Source of the DNA: Bacteroidia bacterium
GTDB lineage: Bacteria > Bacteroidota > Bacteroidia > B-17B0 > Aurantibacillaceae
Direction: 5' to 3'
Assembly: GCA_026003255.1 (NCBI GenBank)
Contig: BPGX01000003.1
Coordinates: forward strand, 62,001 to 126,000
DNA length: 64,000 bases
Below are positions 18,350-27,763 of this stretch, piece after piece. Positions within the stretch are counted from its first letter, which is position 1. Each line of letters opens with the position of its first letter. The notes beneath the pieces are model-generated. The model was not told the origin of the DNA and did not search any database. It saw only the letters and a list, made by a program, of their open reading frames with translations. A program made the translations under genes and the position numbers.

Positions 18350-18377
18350 TTTGTTTCAATTTTTTTGCCTATTTTTG
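18350..18377 (+). promoter_or_regulatory. Bacteroidota-type promoter upstream of porP-1
   Basis: TTTG at 18350-18353 (-33) and TATTTTTG at 18370-18377 (-7, TAnnTTTG) are separated by 16 bases. The -7 box ends nine bases before the ATG of the PorP gene. It probably drives the first surface-protein genes of the 18-34 kb locus. Confidence 0.55.
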
Positions 18378-18386
18378 TGAAGAAGT

Positions 18387-19395
18387 ATGCGTTGGATTAT
18401 TTTAATACACATTATCTTCTTGTGGAATGTTTTCGTTTATTCACAAGACATTCATCTTTCACAATACAGTTCATCATTGTTGAATTTATCGCCAGCAATG
18501 ACGGGTTTATTTGATGGAGATTATCGTTTTAATGCAATTTATCGAAAACAATGGCAGGCGGTACCTGTGCCATATTCAACGGTTTCAATGTCGGCAGAGG
18601 GGAAATGGAATTTACCAAAAATAAAAAAAAATGTTTCGTATGGTATATTATTTAATCACGACAAATCTGGAGATGCGTTGTATACTATTAATCAGTTTTA
18701 TCTTTCTGTTGGATATTTGCATAAATTGAATAAGGATTCTACAATGCTTGTCAATACTGGCTTTCAAATGGGCTACGCTTCTAATGTTTTTAATTATAAT
18801 CGTATGACCTTTGATGCTCAATTTGATGGTTTGAGTTTTAATCCTTCTGTTGCCACTAACGAAAGTTTTTATAGAAATTCCTTACATTATTGGGATATTA
18901 ATGTGGGTTTTGCATTTCGCTATATCTTAAATCAAAAAAACACATTTCACGTATGCTTTTTCAATAATGCATTTGAACAATCCAGTTGTTACATATTATG
19001 CGAATACTTCAAGTAAGATTGATAAAAAAGTGTCAAATTATTTTTCATTGCAATATCCATTAAATACTTCTATTATCTTATTACCTGAATTATTGTGGAA
19101 TTTTCAAGGTAAGTACAGAGAATTCATACCGGGTGTACAGGTCAGTTATTTGATTAATAATTTAGACGAAATTTATGGAAGAGTGGGAGCATATTATAGG
19201 AATAAAGATGCTTTAATTTTAAGAATGGGTTTGGATTATCAATACACTTCAATAGGTATGAGTTATGATATAAATATTTCAAAATTTGTAGCGGCCACAA
19301 ATTCTCGTGGTGGATTTGAAATGTATGTGATTCATATTCTAAAAACGAAGAAAAATTATTTAAACAAAAAGAAAACTTGTCCTGTTTTTCTATAA
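18387..19395 (+). CDS. T9SS outer-membrane protein PorP/SprF family (copy 1), frame broken by one extra base
   Basis: PorP/SprF proteins are outer-membrane beta barrels that help type IX secretion and surface attachment of particular substrates. Signal peptide ending VYSQ, then the family start DIHLSQYSSSLLNLSPAMTGLFDGDYRFNAIYRKQW. The frame is lost at about 18957-18961: deleting one T of the TTTTT there gives HVGFSIMHLNNPVVTYY, matching the family's HLNxP segment, and the second frame then runs to 19395. Repaired length 1008 bases, 335 aa, normal for the family. It is followed after six bases by an OmpA/PD40 protein, probably its functional partner. Confidence 0.88.
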
Positions 19396-19401
19396 TTTGC
19401 A

Positions 19402-21345
19402 ATGAAGAGATTCTTATTCTACATACTACTCATATTACCAATTGTGTTCTATAAAGCACAAACGAAAAAGCAATTATACAAGGCCGCTGAATCTTCTTTT
19501 GAGAACAAAGATTATGAAAATGCCACGTATTATTATCATTTACTTGTATTGAGGGATTCTTTGAATCCGGAATATCAATACAAATTGGCTACCTCTGCAC
19601 GATTAAACTATCAGAATGATTTATCATTTTATTGGTATAAAAAACTTTTTGAAGAAAATGCTGAAAAATATCCTGATGTTATTTTTTATCTTGGTTTATT
19701 GAGTAAGAATAAAGGTGATTATAAAACATCTATCAAATTTTTTGATAAGTTTGTAAGAAAATATAAGAGTGCTAAAAAATATCCGGAATGGCAAAAACTT
19801 GTAAAAGAAGCACAACTACATATTAAAGGTTGTGAAAATGCACTGTATTTGAAAGACAATCCACATTCAGTCATCATACATCATATAGATACAAATGTTA
19901 ATACGAAATTAAGTGAATATGCGCCATTTATGAATGATACGGCACTGTTCTTTAGTTCACTAACCAAATTGAATAACGGTGTAATAAAAAGTCAATTATT
20001 TTTTTCAAAAACGCAAAACGATTCTTTTTTCAAGTCCAGATCTTTGCCATTTTTTATTAACGATACTTCCGTTCATACAGCTAATTTGTGTTTTTACAAA
20101 AACTATTTATTTTTTACAAAATGCGAACCTGTTAATGCTACAGAATTTGAATGCAAAATTTATGTGTCTCAATTTATCAACCATCATTGGACAGATCCAA
20201 TGCCCTTGACTTATGAAATCAATCATCCACGATATACTACAACTCATCCTTTTGCTACTTATTGGAATGGAAAGAATGTATTGTTTTTTAGTAGTAATCG
20301 CCCTAATGGCCTGGGCGGAATGGATATATGGTATGCTTTTTTTGATAATCAATTGAATTTTGAAAAGCCCATCAATGCTGGTAAAAATATCAACACAGAA
20401 TACAATGAAATTACCCCCTATTTTGATGCTAAAAAAGAAAAGTTGTTTTTTAGTTCTGATAGTCCATTAGGGATGGGAGGGTATGATATATACTTTTCTA
20501 ACTTTTTATCAAATGCTTTTCAGCCCAATGTTAATGCAGGATTTCCGATAAACACTTCTTTTAACGACTTGTATTATAGCTTATCAATGAATAGAAAAAA
20601 GGCATTTTTTTCATCTAATAGAGTCGGCAGCTTTTTTGAAGCAATGCCGAATTGTTGTAATGATTTATATTTTTTTGATACAGGCGACACAACACAAACG
20701 AAAGATACTATTAGTATTCCAACTAAAAAAGATACGATTGTTCAAACATTTAGTAAACTAAAATTATTAGTGCCATTAACTTTATATTTTCATAATGATG
20801 AACCGGATCCAAAAACAAAAAAAATCTTTACAGATAAAAATTATCAAAAAACTTGTGAGTTGTATTTACAAATGAAAGAAGAATATATTCGGGAATATTC
20901 ATCTGGTTTGAAAGGTAAAGAAAAAGAGGAAGCAATTGATCTGGTCAATCGTTTTTTTGAAGATAGTGTAGAATATGGATTTTCTCAATTAGAGAAATTT
21001 GCCAATTATTTAGAAGAATTGATGGATAAGAAAGCGATAGTTAAAATTGTAATGAAGGGGTATTGTAGCCCATTGGCAAGTACAGAGTATAATATTAATT
21101 TAGCGAAAAGAAGAATCAGTAGTTTGAGAAATTATTTTTATCAATATAAAAATGGAAAATTTATGCCGTTTATTAAAAATGAAAACGATAGTACTATTGG
21201 GAAAATACTACTTGTTGATGAAGAAATTGGAGAATTACCATTCAGTAAAGTGAGTGATGATTTGAAAGATAAACGTAATTCGGTGTATAGTCCTTACGCT
21301 GCATCTGAACGAAAAATTCAGATAATTGCAGTGGAATTGGAATAA
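19402..21345 (+). CDS. TPR, PD40 propeller and OmpA-like protein (PorE-like)
   Basis: A 647-aa envelope protein. After the signal peptide come TPR-like repeats (AAESSFENKDYENATYYYH; FYLGLLSKNKGDYKTSIKFFDKF), then PD40/WD40-like propeller blades (FFSSNRPNGLGGMDIWYA near 300, LFFSSDSPLGMGGYDIYFS, AFFSSNRVG), and a C-terminal OmpA-like part (PLTLYFHNDEPDP; GYCSPLASTEYNINLAKRRISSLRNYF). This order resembles PorE of the T9SS, an adaptor proposed to join the secretion apparatus to peptidoglycan. It directly follows a PorP gene, as such proteins often do. I cannot say whether it is the general T9SS component or a paralogue for specific substrates. Confidence 0.8.
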   Translation: MKRFLFYILLILPIVFYKAQTKKQLYKAAESSFENKDYENATYYYHLLVLRDSLNPEYQYKLATSARLNYQNDLSFYWYKKLFEENAEKYPDVIFYLGLLSKNKGDYKTSIKFFDKFVRKYKSAKKYPEWQKLVKEAQLHIKGCENALYLKDNPHSVIIHHIDTNVNTKLSEYAPFMNDTALFFSSLTKLNNGVIKSQLFFSKTQNDSFFKSRSLPFFINDTSVHTANLCFYKNYLFFTKCEPVNATEFECKIYVSQFINHHWTDPMPLTYEINHPRYTTTHPFATYWNGKNVLFFSSNRPNGLGGMDIWYAFFDNQLNFEKPINAGKNINTEYNEITPYFDAKKEKLFFSSDSPLGMGGYDIYFSNFLSNAFQPNVNAGFPINTSFNDLYYSLSMNRKKAFFSSNRVGSFFEAMPNCCNDLYFFDTGDTTQTKDTISIPTKKDTIVQTFSKLKLLVPLTLYFHNDEPDPKTKKIFTDKNYQKTCELYLQMKEEYIREYSSGLKGKEKEEAIDLVNRFFEDSVEYGFSQLEKFANYLEELMDKKAIVKIVMKGYCSPLASTEYNINLAKRRISSLRNYFYQYKNGKFMPFIKNENDSTIGKILLVDEEIGELPFSKVSDDLKDKRNSVYSPYAASERKIQIIAVELE

Positions 21346-21407
21346 CCGTTTGTCACAAATAATTACCAGTAAAATAATGATTGTTTAATTATGTATGATT
21401 TTTTTAT

Positions 21408-21415
21408 TAAATTTG
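21408..21415 (+). promoter_or_regulatory. Putative -7 box (TAnnTTTG) upstream of the first CotH gene
   Basis: TAAATTTG, ending 27 bases before the ATG at 21443. A TTG at 21381-21383 is 24 bases upstream of it, longer than usual spacing. The 97-bp gap after the OmpA/PD40 gene supports a new transcription start here. Confidence 0.5.
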
Positions 21416-21442
21416 CATTAAAATTTCTTTACCTAAATTAAG

Positions 21443-24400
21443 ATGCAGGTCAAAAAATATTTTTTCATTGTTTTTGTTTTTTTCTTAAGCAGCTTTTTAC
21501 ATTCACAGGTAAAAATTAATGAGTATTCCTGTGCTAATCTTTCTTCTTTTCAGGACAATTTTGGGAATTACGAGGATTGGATTGAATTGTATAATCCTAC
21601 GGCTTCTCCTATTAATTTAAGTGGGTATTATTTATCAGATGTCGTAACGAAACCGACTAAATGGATGTTTGGTGCAGGAGTTACCATTCCAGCAAATGGT
21701 TTTTTTAAGAATCTGGGCATCCGGGTCGCAACATCAATACAGGTGCTAATTTGCATACGAACTTTAAACTTACACAAACAAAACCAGAGGTTATTGTATT
21801 GCGTGATCCGTCATTAAATATCATTGATAGTATTGTTTTGCGGCCTACACAAGCAGGACACTCGTATGGCCGAACAAACCGATGGCGCCAATACATGGAA
21901 TGTTTTTGATACGCCTACTCCTAACGCTTCTAATAATACAGCAACACCAAAATCTTATTGTCCACGACCTGTAATGAGTTTCACAGCAGGATTCTACAAT
22001 TCTCCTATAAATGTTGCCATTTCTGTACCATCCGGTTATACTGTTTATTATACTACAAATGGTTCAACTCCTAATTCTTCTTCATCACTTTATTCTTCGC
22101 CTATCAACATATCATCTACTACTGTTTTAAGAGCAAGAGCATTCAGTTCTAATCCTAATGAATTACCAAGTTTTGTAGAGGAGTAATACTTATTTTATTA
22201 ATGTTTCACACACAGTGGCTGTTGTTTCAGTATTTGGCGATCAATTGATGAATTTAATGAATGGCAATTCTTCGTTAGAACCAGAAACAGGTTTAGAATA
22301 TTTTGATGTAAATCATATATTCAAATCTGAAACTTATGGAAACACAAATAAACACGGAAATGACTCCTGGTCTTATCCTCAGAGAGGAATTGATTTTGTG
22401 AGTCGGGATCAATATGGTTACAACTATGCTGTTAGAAACAAATTATTTCCTAACAAATCTCGTAAAGAATTTCAGCGCATCATTTTGAAAGCGGGAGCAA
22501 GTGATAATTATCCATTTGAATGTCCTGCGGCAGGAAATCCTTATGCGTGGGGAGATCCCAGCTTATTAGATGGTGCCCATATTCGTGATGCGTTTTGTCA
22601 AACCTTGTCACAAAAAGCAAAACTTCATTTAGATGAAAGAACATGGTCGCCTTGTGTAATGTATGTAAATGGACAATATTGGGGTGTGTATGAAATTCGT
22701 GAAAAAGTAGATGATATTGATTTTACTGAGTATTATTACAAAGCAGATGTAGAGGACTCATTACAAATGTTGAAAACATGGGGAGGTACATGGGCAGAGT
22801 ATGGAGGACCGCAAGCCATTACCGATTGGAACAATCTTAAAAATTTTATTTTGAGTAATAATATGGCTGTTCAGTCCAATTACAATTATGTGGATAGTTT
22901 GTATGATGTGAAAAAGTTTAGCAGATTATGTGATATTGAATTCTTTGATTGTCAATTCTGACTGGCTCAATTGGAATACGATGTGGTGGAGAGCCATTAA
23001 TGCCACTTCGCAAAAGAAAAAATGGAGATATGGGTTATGGGATCTGGATGCAACCTTTAAACATTACATTAATTATACAGGCATTCCAAGTCAGGATGCT
23101 AAATGCAGACCCTTGTGATCCTCAATCTTTACCTAATCCAGGTGGTCAGGGGGCATATACCCATATTAAACGCGTTATTACAAAATCCCAATTTCAAGCA
23201 ATACTATGTAATGCGTTATTTTGATTTGTTGAATAATGGTTTGAGTTGTCAAAGGATGGTAACGGTTTTGGATAGTATGATAAATTTGATTGCACCTGAA
23301 ATGACACAACATACCGCAAAATGGGGTGGCTCATATGCTGCCTGGTATTCCAACTATCAGTCCCTGCGAAATTTTATTTTACAAAGATGTGATTCTGTAG
23401 TAAATGGTTTTTCTTCTTGTTATAACACAACAGGACCTTTTAATGTAAAAGTAAATGTATTTCCACCCAATTCGGGCCAGGTACAATTTAATTCTCTTAC
23501 CTTGAGCAATTTTTGTTTGGTCTGGAAATTATCCCGGCAACCTGAATATCTTACTCAAAGCGCTACCTAATGCTGGTTATTGCTTTGATCATTGGGAATT
23601 GGTTAATCATACACCATCACCCGGTACATCAAGTGATTCAATAGCTGTAAATTTGACAACTACCGATAGTATCGTTGCTGTATTCATTCCGGGCACTCAA
23701 TCACCTACCATTACAGCATCATCGCCCTATATTTGTGAAGGGGAAGATATTCAATTGCAGGTAAGCGGTGGTGGAAGTGGAGCCACAGTAATATGGAGTT
23801 CTACGACTGCTTTGAGTTGTACGACTTGTCCTATTACCATCGCTTCGCCGACGGCTAATACTTCTGTGTCGGTAACCATTTCGGGTAATTGCATTAATGG
23901 GGAATTCTTCATTTCATATTAAAGTTTATCCCAGACCTGTATTGATAACACCAGCGCAAACGCCCAGTTTATGTGTTCCTGCTTCTACACAAATTGAATT
24001 AAAAGGCGGAGTAAATTATTCATGGACACCAACGACAGGTTTAAGTTGTACGAATTGTCCCAATCCAGAGGTAACATTAGAATCAACGACTACCTACACT
24101 GTCACCACTTCAACTGATCCGAATTTTAGATGCACAGATAAAAAAGAAATTACTGTCCTTGTGGATGGAGAATGTCCGGATATTTATGTGCCCACTGGAT
24201 TTAGTCCCAATGGAGATGGGCATAATGATGCCTTTAAAGTGTTTGGATTAATCAATGATTATCATCTTGTGATTTATGATAGATGGGGAGAAAAGATATT
24301 TGAAAGCAGAGATATTAATGAATGGTGGGATGGGAAATACAAAGGTGAATTAGTGCCGTCGGGCGTATACGCTTACATTCTGTCAGGTATTGATGTAAAA

Positions 24401-24445
24401 GGCGAACCTATTAAAAAAGCAGGAAATATTAGTATTATTCGATGA
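21443..24445 (+). CDS. Secreted CotH-kinase protein with lamin-tail domain and type B T9SS signal; nine +1 frame breaks
   Basis: Signal peptide (MQVKKYFFIVFVFFLSSFLHSQ), lamin-tail domain (VKINEYSCANLSSFQDN; DWIELYNPTASPINLSGYY), chitobiase-like C-terminal domain (TVYYTTNGSTPNSSSSLYSS), CotH kinase-like domain (VYEIREKVDDIDFTEYY; WRYGLWDLDATF), a PKD/Ig-like stretch and a type B gliding-motility/T9SS signal (VPTGFSPNGDGHNDAFKVFG; YDRWGEKIFESRDINEWWDGKYKG). The frame breaks nine times, near 21710 (T7), 21722 (G3), 21878 (A3), 22181 (GG), 22920, 23101 (A3), 23150 (G5), 23505 (T5) and 23900 (G4); each is repaired by removing one base. Repaired length 2994 bases, 997 aa. CotH domains phosphorylate secreted proteins in spore formers. 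The target here is unknown. Confidence 0.85.
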
Positions 24446-25471
24446 TGAAAAAAAATCGTTATAGGATTATTTTTTATTGCGATACATTTTTCAATTATTG
24501 CTCAGGATGTTTTTTTTTCTCAGGCAGATGTATTAAGTATGTATTTTAATCCGGCGTCTACTGGATTTTTTAATGGTTTTTACAAAGGAACAATACTACA
24601 TCGTCAACAATGGACAGGTATTGGAAAAGGGTTTGTTACAACTTTTGCTTCTTTTGACGCACCAATTTACGATGTCAGAAAAAAGAGGAATAAAGCGGGA
24701 TTAGGCGGATTTTTCTATATGGATAAAGCCGGTGACTCAAAGTTCAAAACAACTCAGGTAAGTGCTTCTGCGAGCGGAATGGTGCAATTATCCAAAAAAC
24801 ACTTTCTTTCAGGTGGCATTCAATTGTCTTATGTACAAAAATCTTTTGATTTATCAGATATTCAATGGGTTAATCAATATAACGGGAAAAGATTCGATGC
24901 CAACATTAATCCCAATGAATCATTTAGTATGCCGATGACTAACTTTTTAGATGTTGGAATTGGTGGACGATATGAATTTCAATCTGCCGAAATTACTTAT
25001 GATACAAAATCGTTTCAGAAGTTTTCTCTTGATTTTGCTTTATTTCACGCTACCGAGCCAATGTTGCAATATGTTCCATCTACTGAGGAAGCTATGAAAA
25101 ACAGATGGGTAGTTTCTGCTCACTATTTGAACGATTTTGAGAATAATTCACTGGGTATTAATGTATATGCTTTGTATATGAAACAATCTGTATTTGAGCA
25201 GTGGATGGGAATGTTTTTATTGAGAATGCGTATGAAAAGCGAATCACATATTACTGGTTTGTTGAATTCTCCTGTATTATCAGCAGGTTTAATATTCAGA
25301 AACACGGGATTTTTAATTCCTAATGTACGTTTTAAATTTTCACATTTTGAGATAGGTTTGTGCTATGATGCTTTTGTGTCGGTGTATCATTTGATGCCAA
25401 AAGGTATGAATGCATTTGAGATACAAATTACTTATTCAAAGTTGAGAAATAGTTTGAGAAATATAAAATGA
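24445..25471 (+). CDS. T9SS outer-membrane protein PorP/SprF family (copy 2), one extra base near start
   Basis: The family core is clear from QDVFFSQADVLSMYFNPASTGFFNGFYKGTILHRQQW onward. The first ATG-type codon in the long frame (24539) is internal; removing one A from the eight-A run at 24448-24455 restores MKKIVIGLFFIAIHFSIIAQ, a good signal peptide, starting at the ATG at 24445. The repaired length is 1026 bases, 341 aa. Its start overlaps the stop of the CotH/type B gene, so the two are translationally coupled. SprF-like proteins are needed for secretion of their neighbouring type B substrates, so this one probably serves the CotH protein before it. Confidence 0.88.
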
Positions 25472-25480
25472 TTTTTAAGA

Positions 25481-26173
25481 ATGAATAAGAGAATTATTCT
25501 GCTATGTGGTTTAATGAGTTGTTGTTTTTATCTTTTGGCACAGAATAGAATCTCAGATGCAGGTGCACGTTTGAGTTTTTTAATGAAATATAATATTAAT
25601 AGTTCTTCTTTTTTGTCTGGAAGATTACGATTGTTACAAACAGAAAATTTTACTCAATCCAGAAGAATTACAATGGATGTAGGTTATTGGTATAAAATGG
25701 GTAATGGATTTCGTTTATCGTTCCATTATATGTATCGGTTGCATCGGATGAGAGATGGCTTTTTTAAGCCACTGCATCGTTATTATATTCGTTTAGATTA
25801 TCGTTATCCTATTAATAAATTTTTTGATGTCAGGAATCGCTTGATGCTTCAACATACTACACATAGATTTGTAACAGTTATTGATGATAATGGCTTTGAA
25901 CCTTATTACAAAACAGATTTACGAGAAAGATTAGGGATAGTTTATAACTTGTCCTCAAAGAAAAATGTGTATTTTCAGGATGAAGTTTTATTTTCAGTAA
26001 ATAATGAGTTCTTATTCTGGAGAAATAGAATTTATATAGGATATAGTAATGAATTAAGTAAGAAATGGCGAATAAAATTGTATCTGCTCTTTCAATCCAA
26101 TTTTAATAACATCAATGGACCTCAAGTTAATTATTACCTGATAGGTTGCGATTGGGTTTTCAATTGGAATTAA
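25481..26173 (+). CDS. DUF2490 family outer-membrane protein
   Basis: A 230-aa protein with signal peptide (MNKRIILLCGLMSCCFYLLAQ) and the DUF2490 pattern: GARLSFLMKYNINSSSFLSGRLRLLQ, GYWYKMGNGFRLSFHYMYRL, HRYYIRLDYRYPINKFFDVRNRLMLQHTTHRF, GIVYNLSSKKNVYFQDEVLF. The alternating aromatic strands and final Asn point to an outer-membrane beta barrel of about ten to twelve strands. Its function is unknown. It begins ten bases after the PorP-2 stop and leads into another CotH gene; the reading frame is clean. Confidence 0.85.
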   Translation: MNKRIILLCGLMSCCFYLLAQNRISDAGARLSFLMKYNINSSSFLSGRLRLLQTENFTQSRRITMDVGYWYKMGNGFRLSFHYMYRLHRMRDGFFKPLHRYYIRLDYRYPINKFFDVRNRLMLQHTTHRFVTVIDDNGFEPYYKTDLRERLGIVYNLSSKKNVYFQDEVLFSVNNEFLFWRNRIYIGYSNELSKKWRIKLYLLFQSNFNNINGPQVNYYLIGCDWVFNWN

Positions 26174-26210
26174 ACCTATGCTATTAATAGGCATCTAACA
26201 AAAAAATATT

Positions 26211-27734
26211 ATGCAAAAAAATTTTTTGTTGTGTTTGATTATCAGCCAATCCCTTTGGGCTCAAAATCCGGGAGATAATCTTTTTTTATCGCCCACCGTT
26301 CACACGGTTAAAATTTATTTTTCACAACCGGGCTGGTATGATTCGTTAATAGCATATAAACCACTGGATATCAAAATGCTGGGGAATGTAGAAATTGATG
26401 GGTATTATATTGATTCAGTAGGTATTCAGTTCAAAGGCAATTCTTCTTTTAATGTACCGGGCAAGAAAAAATCATGGAAGATTGATTTTAATGAATTTGT
26501 GAGTGGTCAGAAATTTGATGGATTAAAAGCCATTAATTTGAATAACGGATTCAAGGATCCAACTTTTTTAAGAGAAAAAATTACATTGGATTTTTGTCAG
26601 AAGAATGGTATTCCGGCGCCCAGATGTTCGTATGCCAATGTTTATGTAAATGATACATTGTGGGGATTTTATATGATGGTAGAACAGGTGGATAAGACCT
26701 TTCTGAAAAATTGGTTCCCAGAAAATGAAGGAAATTTATTCAAAGGCGACCCGCAGGGCTCTTTACAATGGTACGGTAGTTCGCCATCTTCGTATTATCC
26801 TAAATACGAGCTTAAAACCAATGAAACTGCCAATGATTGGACCGATCTGGTGCATTTGATTGATGTAATCAATAATAAACCATCTGCACAATTTTATGAT
26901 TCTCTGGAAAGTGTTTTGAATACTTCTAATGCTATTAAGGCGTGGGCATTTGATAATTTATTTGCTAATCTTGATTCGTATAGGGGTTCGGGACATAATT
27001 ATTACATTTATCACAACTTACAAACCAATAAGTTTGAATGGATAGAATGGGATGTAAATGAGGCCTTTGGAAATTTTAATATGGGAATGAGTGTAAGTCA
27101 ACTGGAGAATTTGAGCATATTTTATATTCCTTCACCACCTTCATCCAGACCACTAACGAATAAAATGTTACAGAACACTATATACAAAACAGATTATATT
27201 AATACTTTATGTCAGTTTGTTTCAACGAATTTTGATACCACTTATTTATATAGGAAAATAGATAGTTTAGCCAATGTCATTCGTCCTTATGTATATGCTG
27301 ATCCACAGAAGTTTTATACCAATAGTCAATTTGAAACTAATATTCATTCCAATATTACAGTAGGTTCTTTTAATATACCAGGCTTAAAATCATTTATTCT
27401 CAACAGAAGAAATAGTGTAGTATCTCAACTTGCTATGAATGGTTGTATTATGGGTATTTCAGAACTTTCAAACACTTATGATTTTCAAATTTATCCCAAT
27501 CCCTGTCAATCTGAATTTTACATAAGTATACCGGATGATTTCAATTATTCTGAATTTCAATTTACAGTGAATGATTTGATGGGTAAGGAAGTTAAATCTA
27601 CTCTTATTAAAATATCTGATGAAAAACGAGTTATGGTGAATTTAGGTGAATTATCATCTGGAGTTTATTTTTATTCCATAAGTTCATTTGAAAATAATAA
27701 TGTTTCTTCGGGTAAGTTGATTTTAATTAAATAA
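26211..27734 (+). CDS. Secreted CotH-kinase family protein with type A T9SS sorting domain
   Basis: A 507-aa protein: signal peptide (MQKNFLLCLIISQSLWAQ), CotH kinase domain (about 30-400; GIQFKGNSSFNVPGKKKSWKIDF, FYMMVEQVDKTFL, AFDNLFANLDSYRGSGHNYYIY and WIEWDVNEAFG, the last holding the conserved acidic position), and a C-terminal type A sorting domain (YDFQIYPNPCQSEFYIS to the end, with GVYFYS). CotH enzymes are atypical protein kinases acting outside the cytoplasm. The substrate is unknown; the neighbouring surface proteins are candidates. The frame is intact. Confidence 0.92.
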   Translation: MQKNFLLCLIISQSLWAQNPGDNLFLSPTVHTVKIYFSQPGWYDSLIAYKPLDIKMLGNVEIDGYYIDSVGIQFKGNSSFNVPGKKKSWKIDFNEFVSGQKFDGLKAINLNNGFKDPTFLREKITLDFCQKNGIPAPRCSYANVYVNDTLWGFYMMVEQVDKTFLKNWFPENEGNLFKGDPQGSLQWYGSSPSSYYPKYELKTNETANDWTDLVHLIDVINNKPSAQFYDSLESVLNTSNAIKAWAFDNLFANLDSYRGSGHNYYIYHNLQTNKFEWIEWDVNEAFGNFNMGMSVSQLENLSIFYIPSPPSSRPLTNKMLQNTIYKTDYINTLCQFVSTNFDTTYLYRKIDSLANVIRPYVYADPQKFYTNSQFETNIHSNITVGSFNIPGLKSFILNRRNSVVSQLAMNGCIMGISELSNTYDFQIYPNPCQSEFYISIPDDFNYSEFQFTVNDLMGKEVKSTLIKISDEKRVMVNLGELSSGVYFYSISSFENNNVSSGKLILIK

Positions 27735-27763
27735 TAACTTACTTTTATGCAAAAATTTTGTTT

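Noticed and set aside
21443-24445. Programmed +1 frameshifting of the CotH gene
   Set aside because: Nine shifts in one gene at unrelated short sites (T7, G5, AAA, GG and one non-repeat) with no common slippery motif or stimulating structure, and unrelated genes nearby share the pattern. A sequence error is far simpler.
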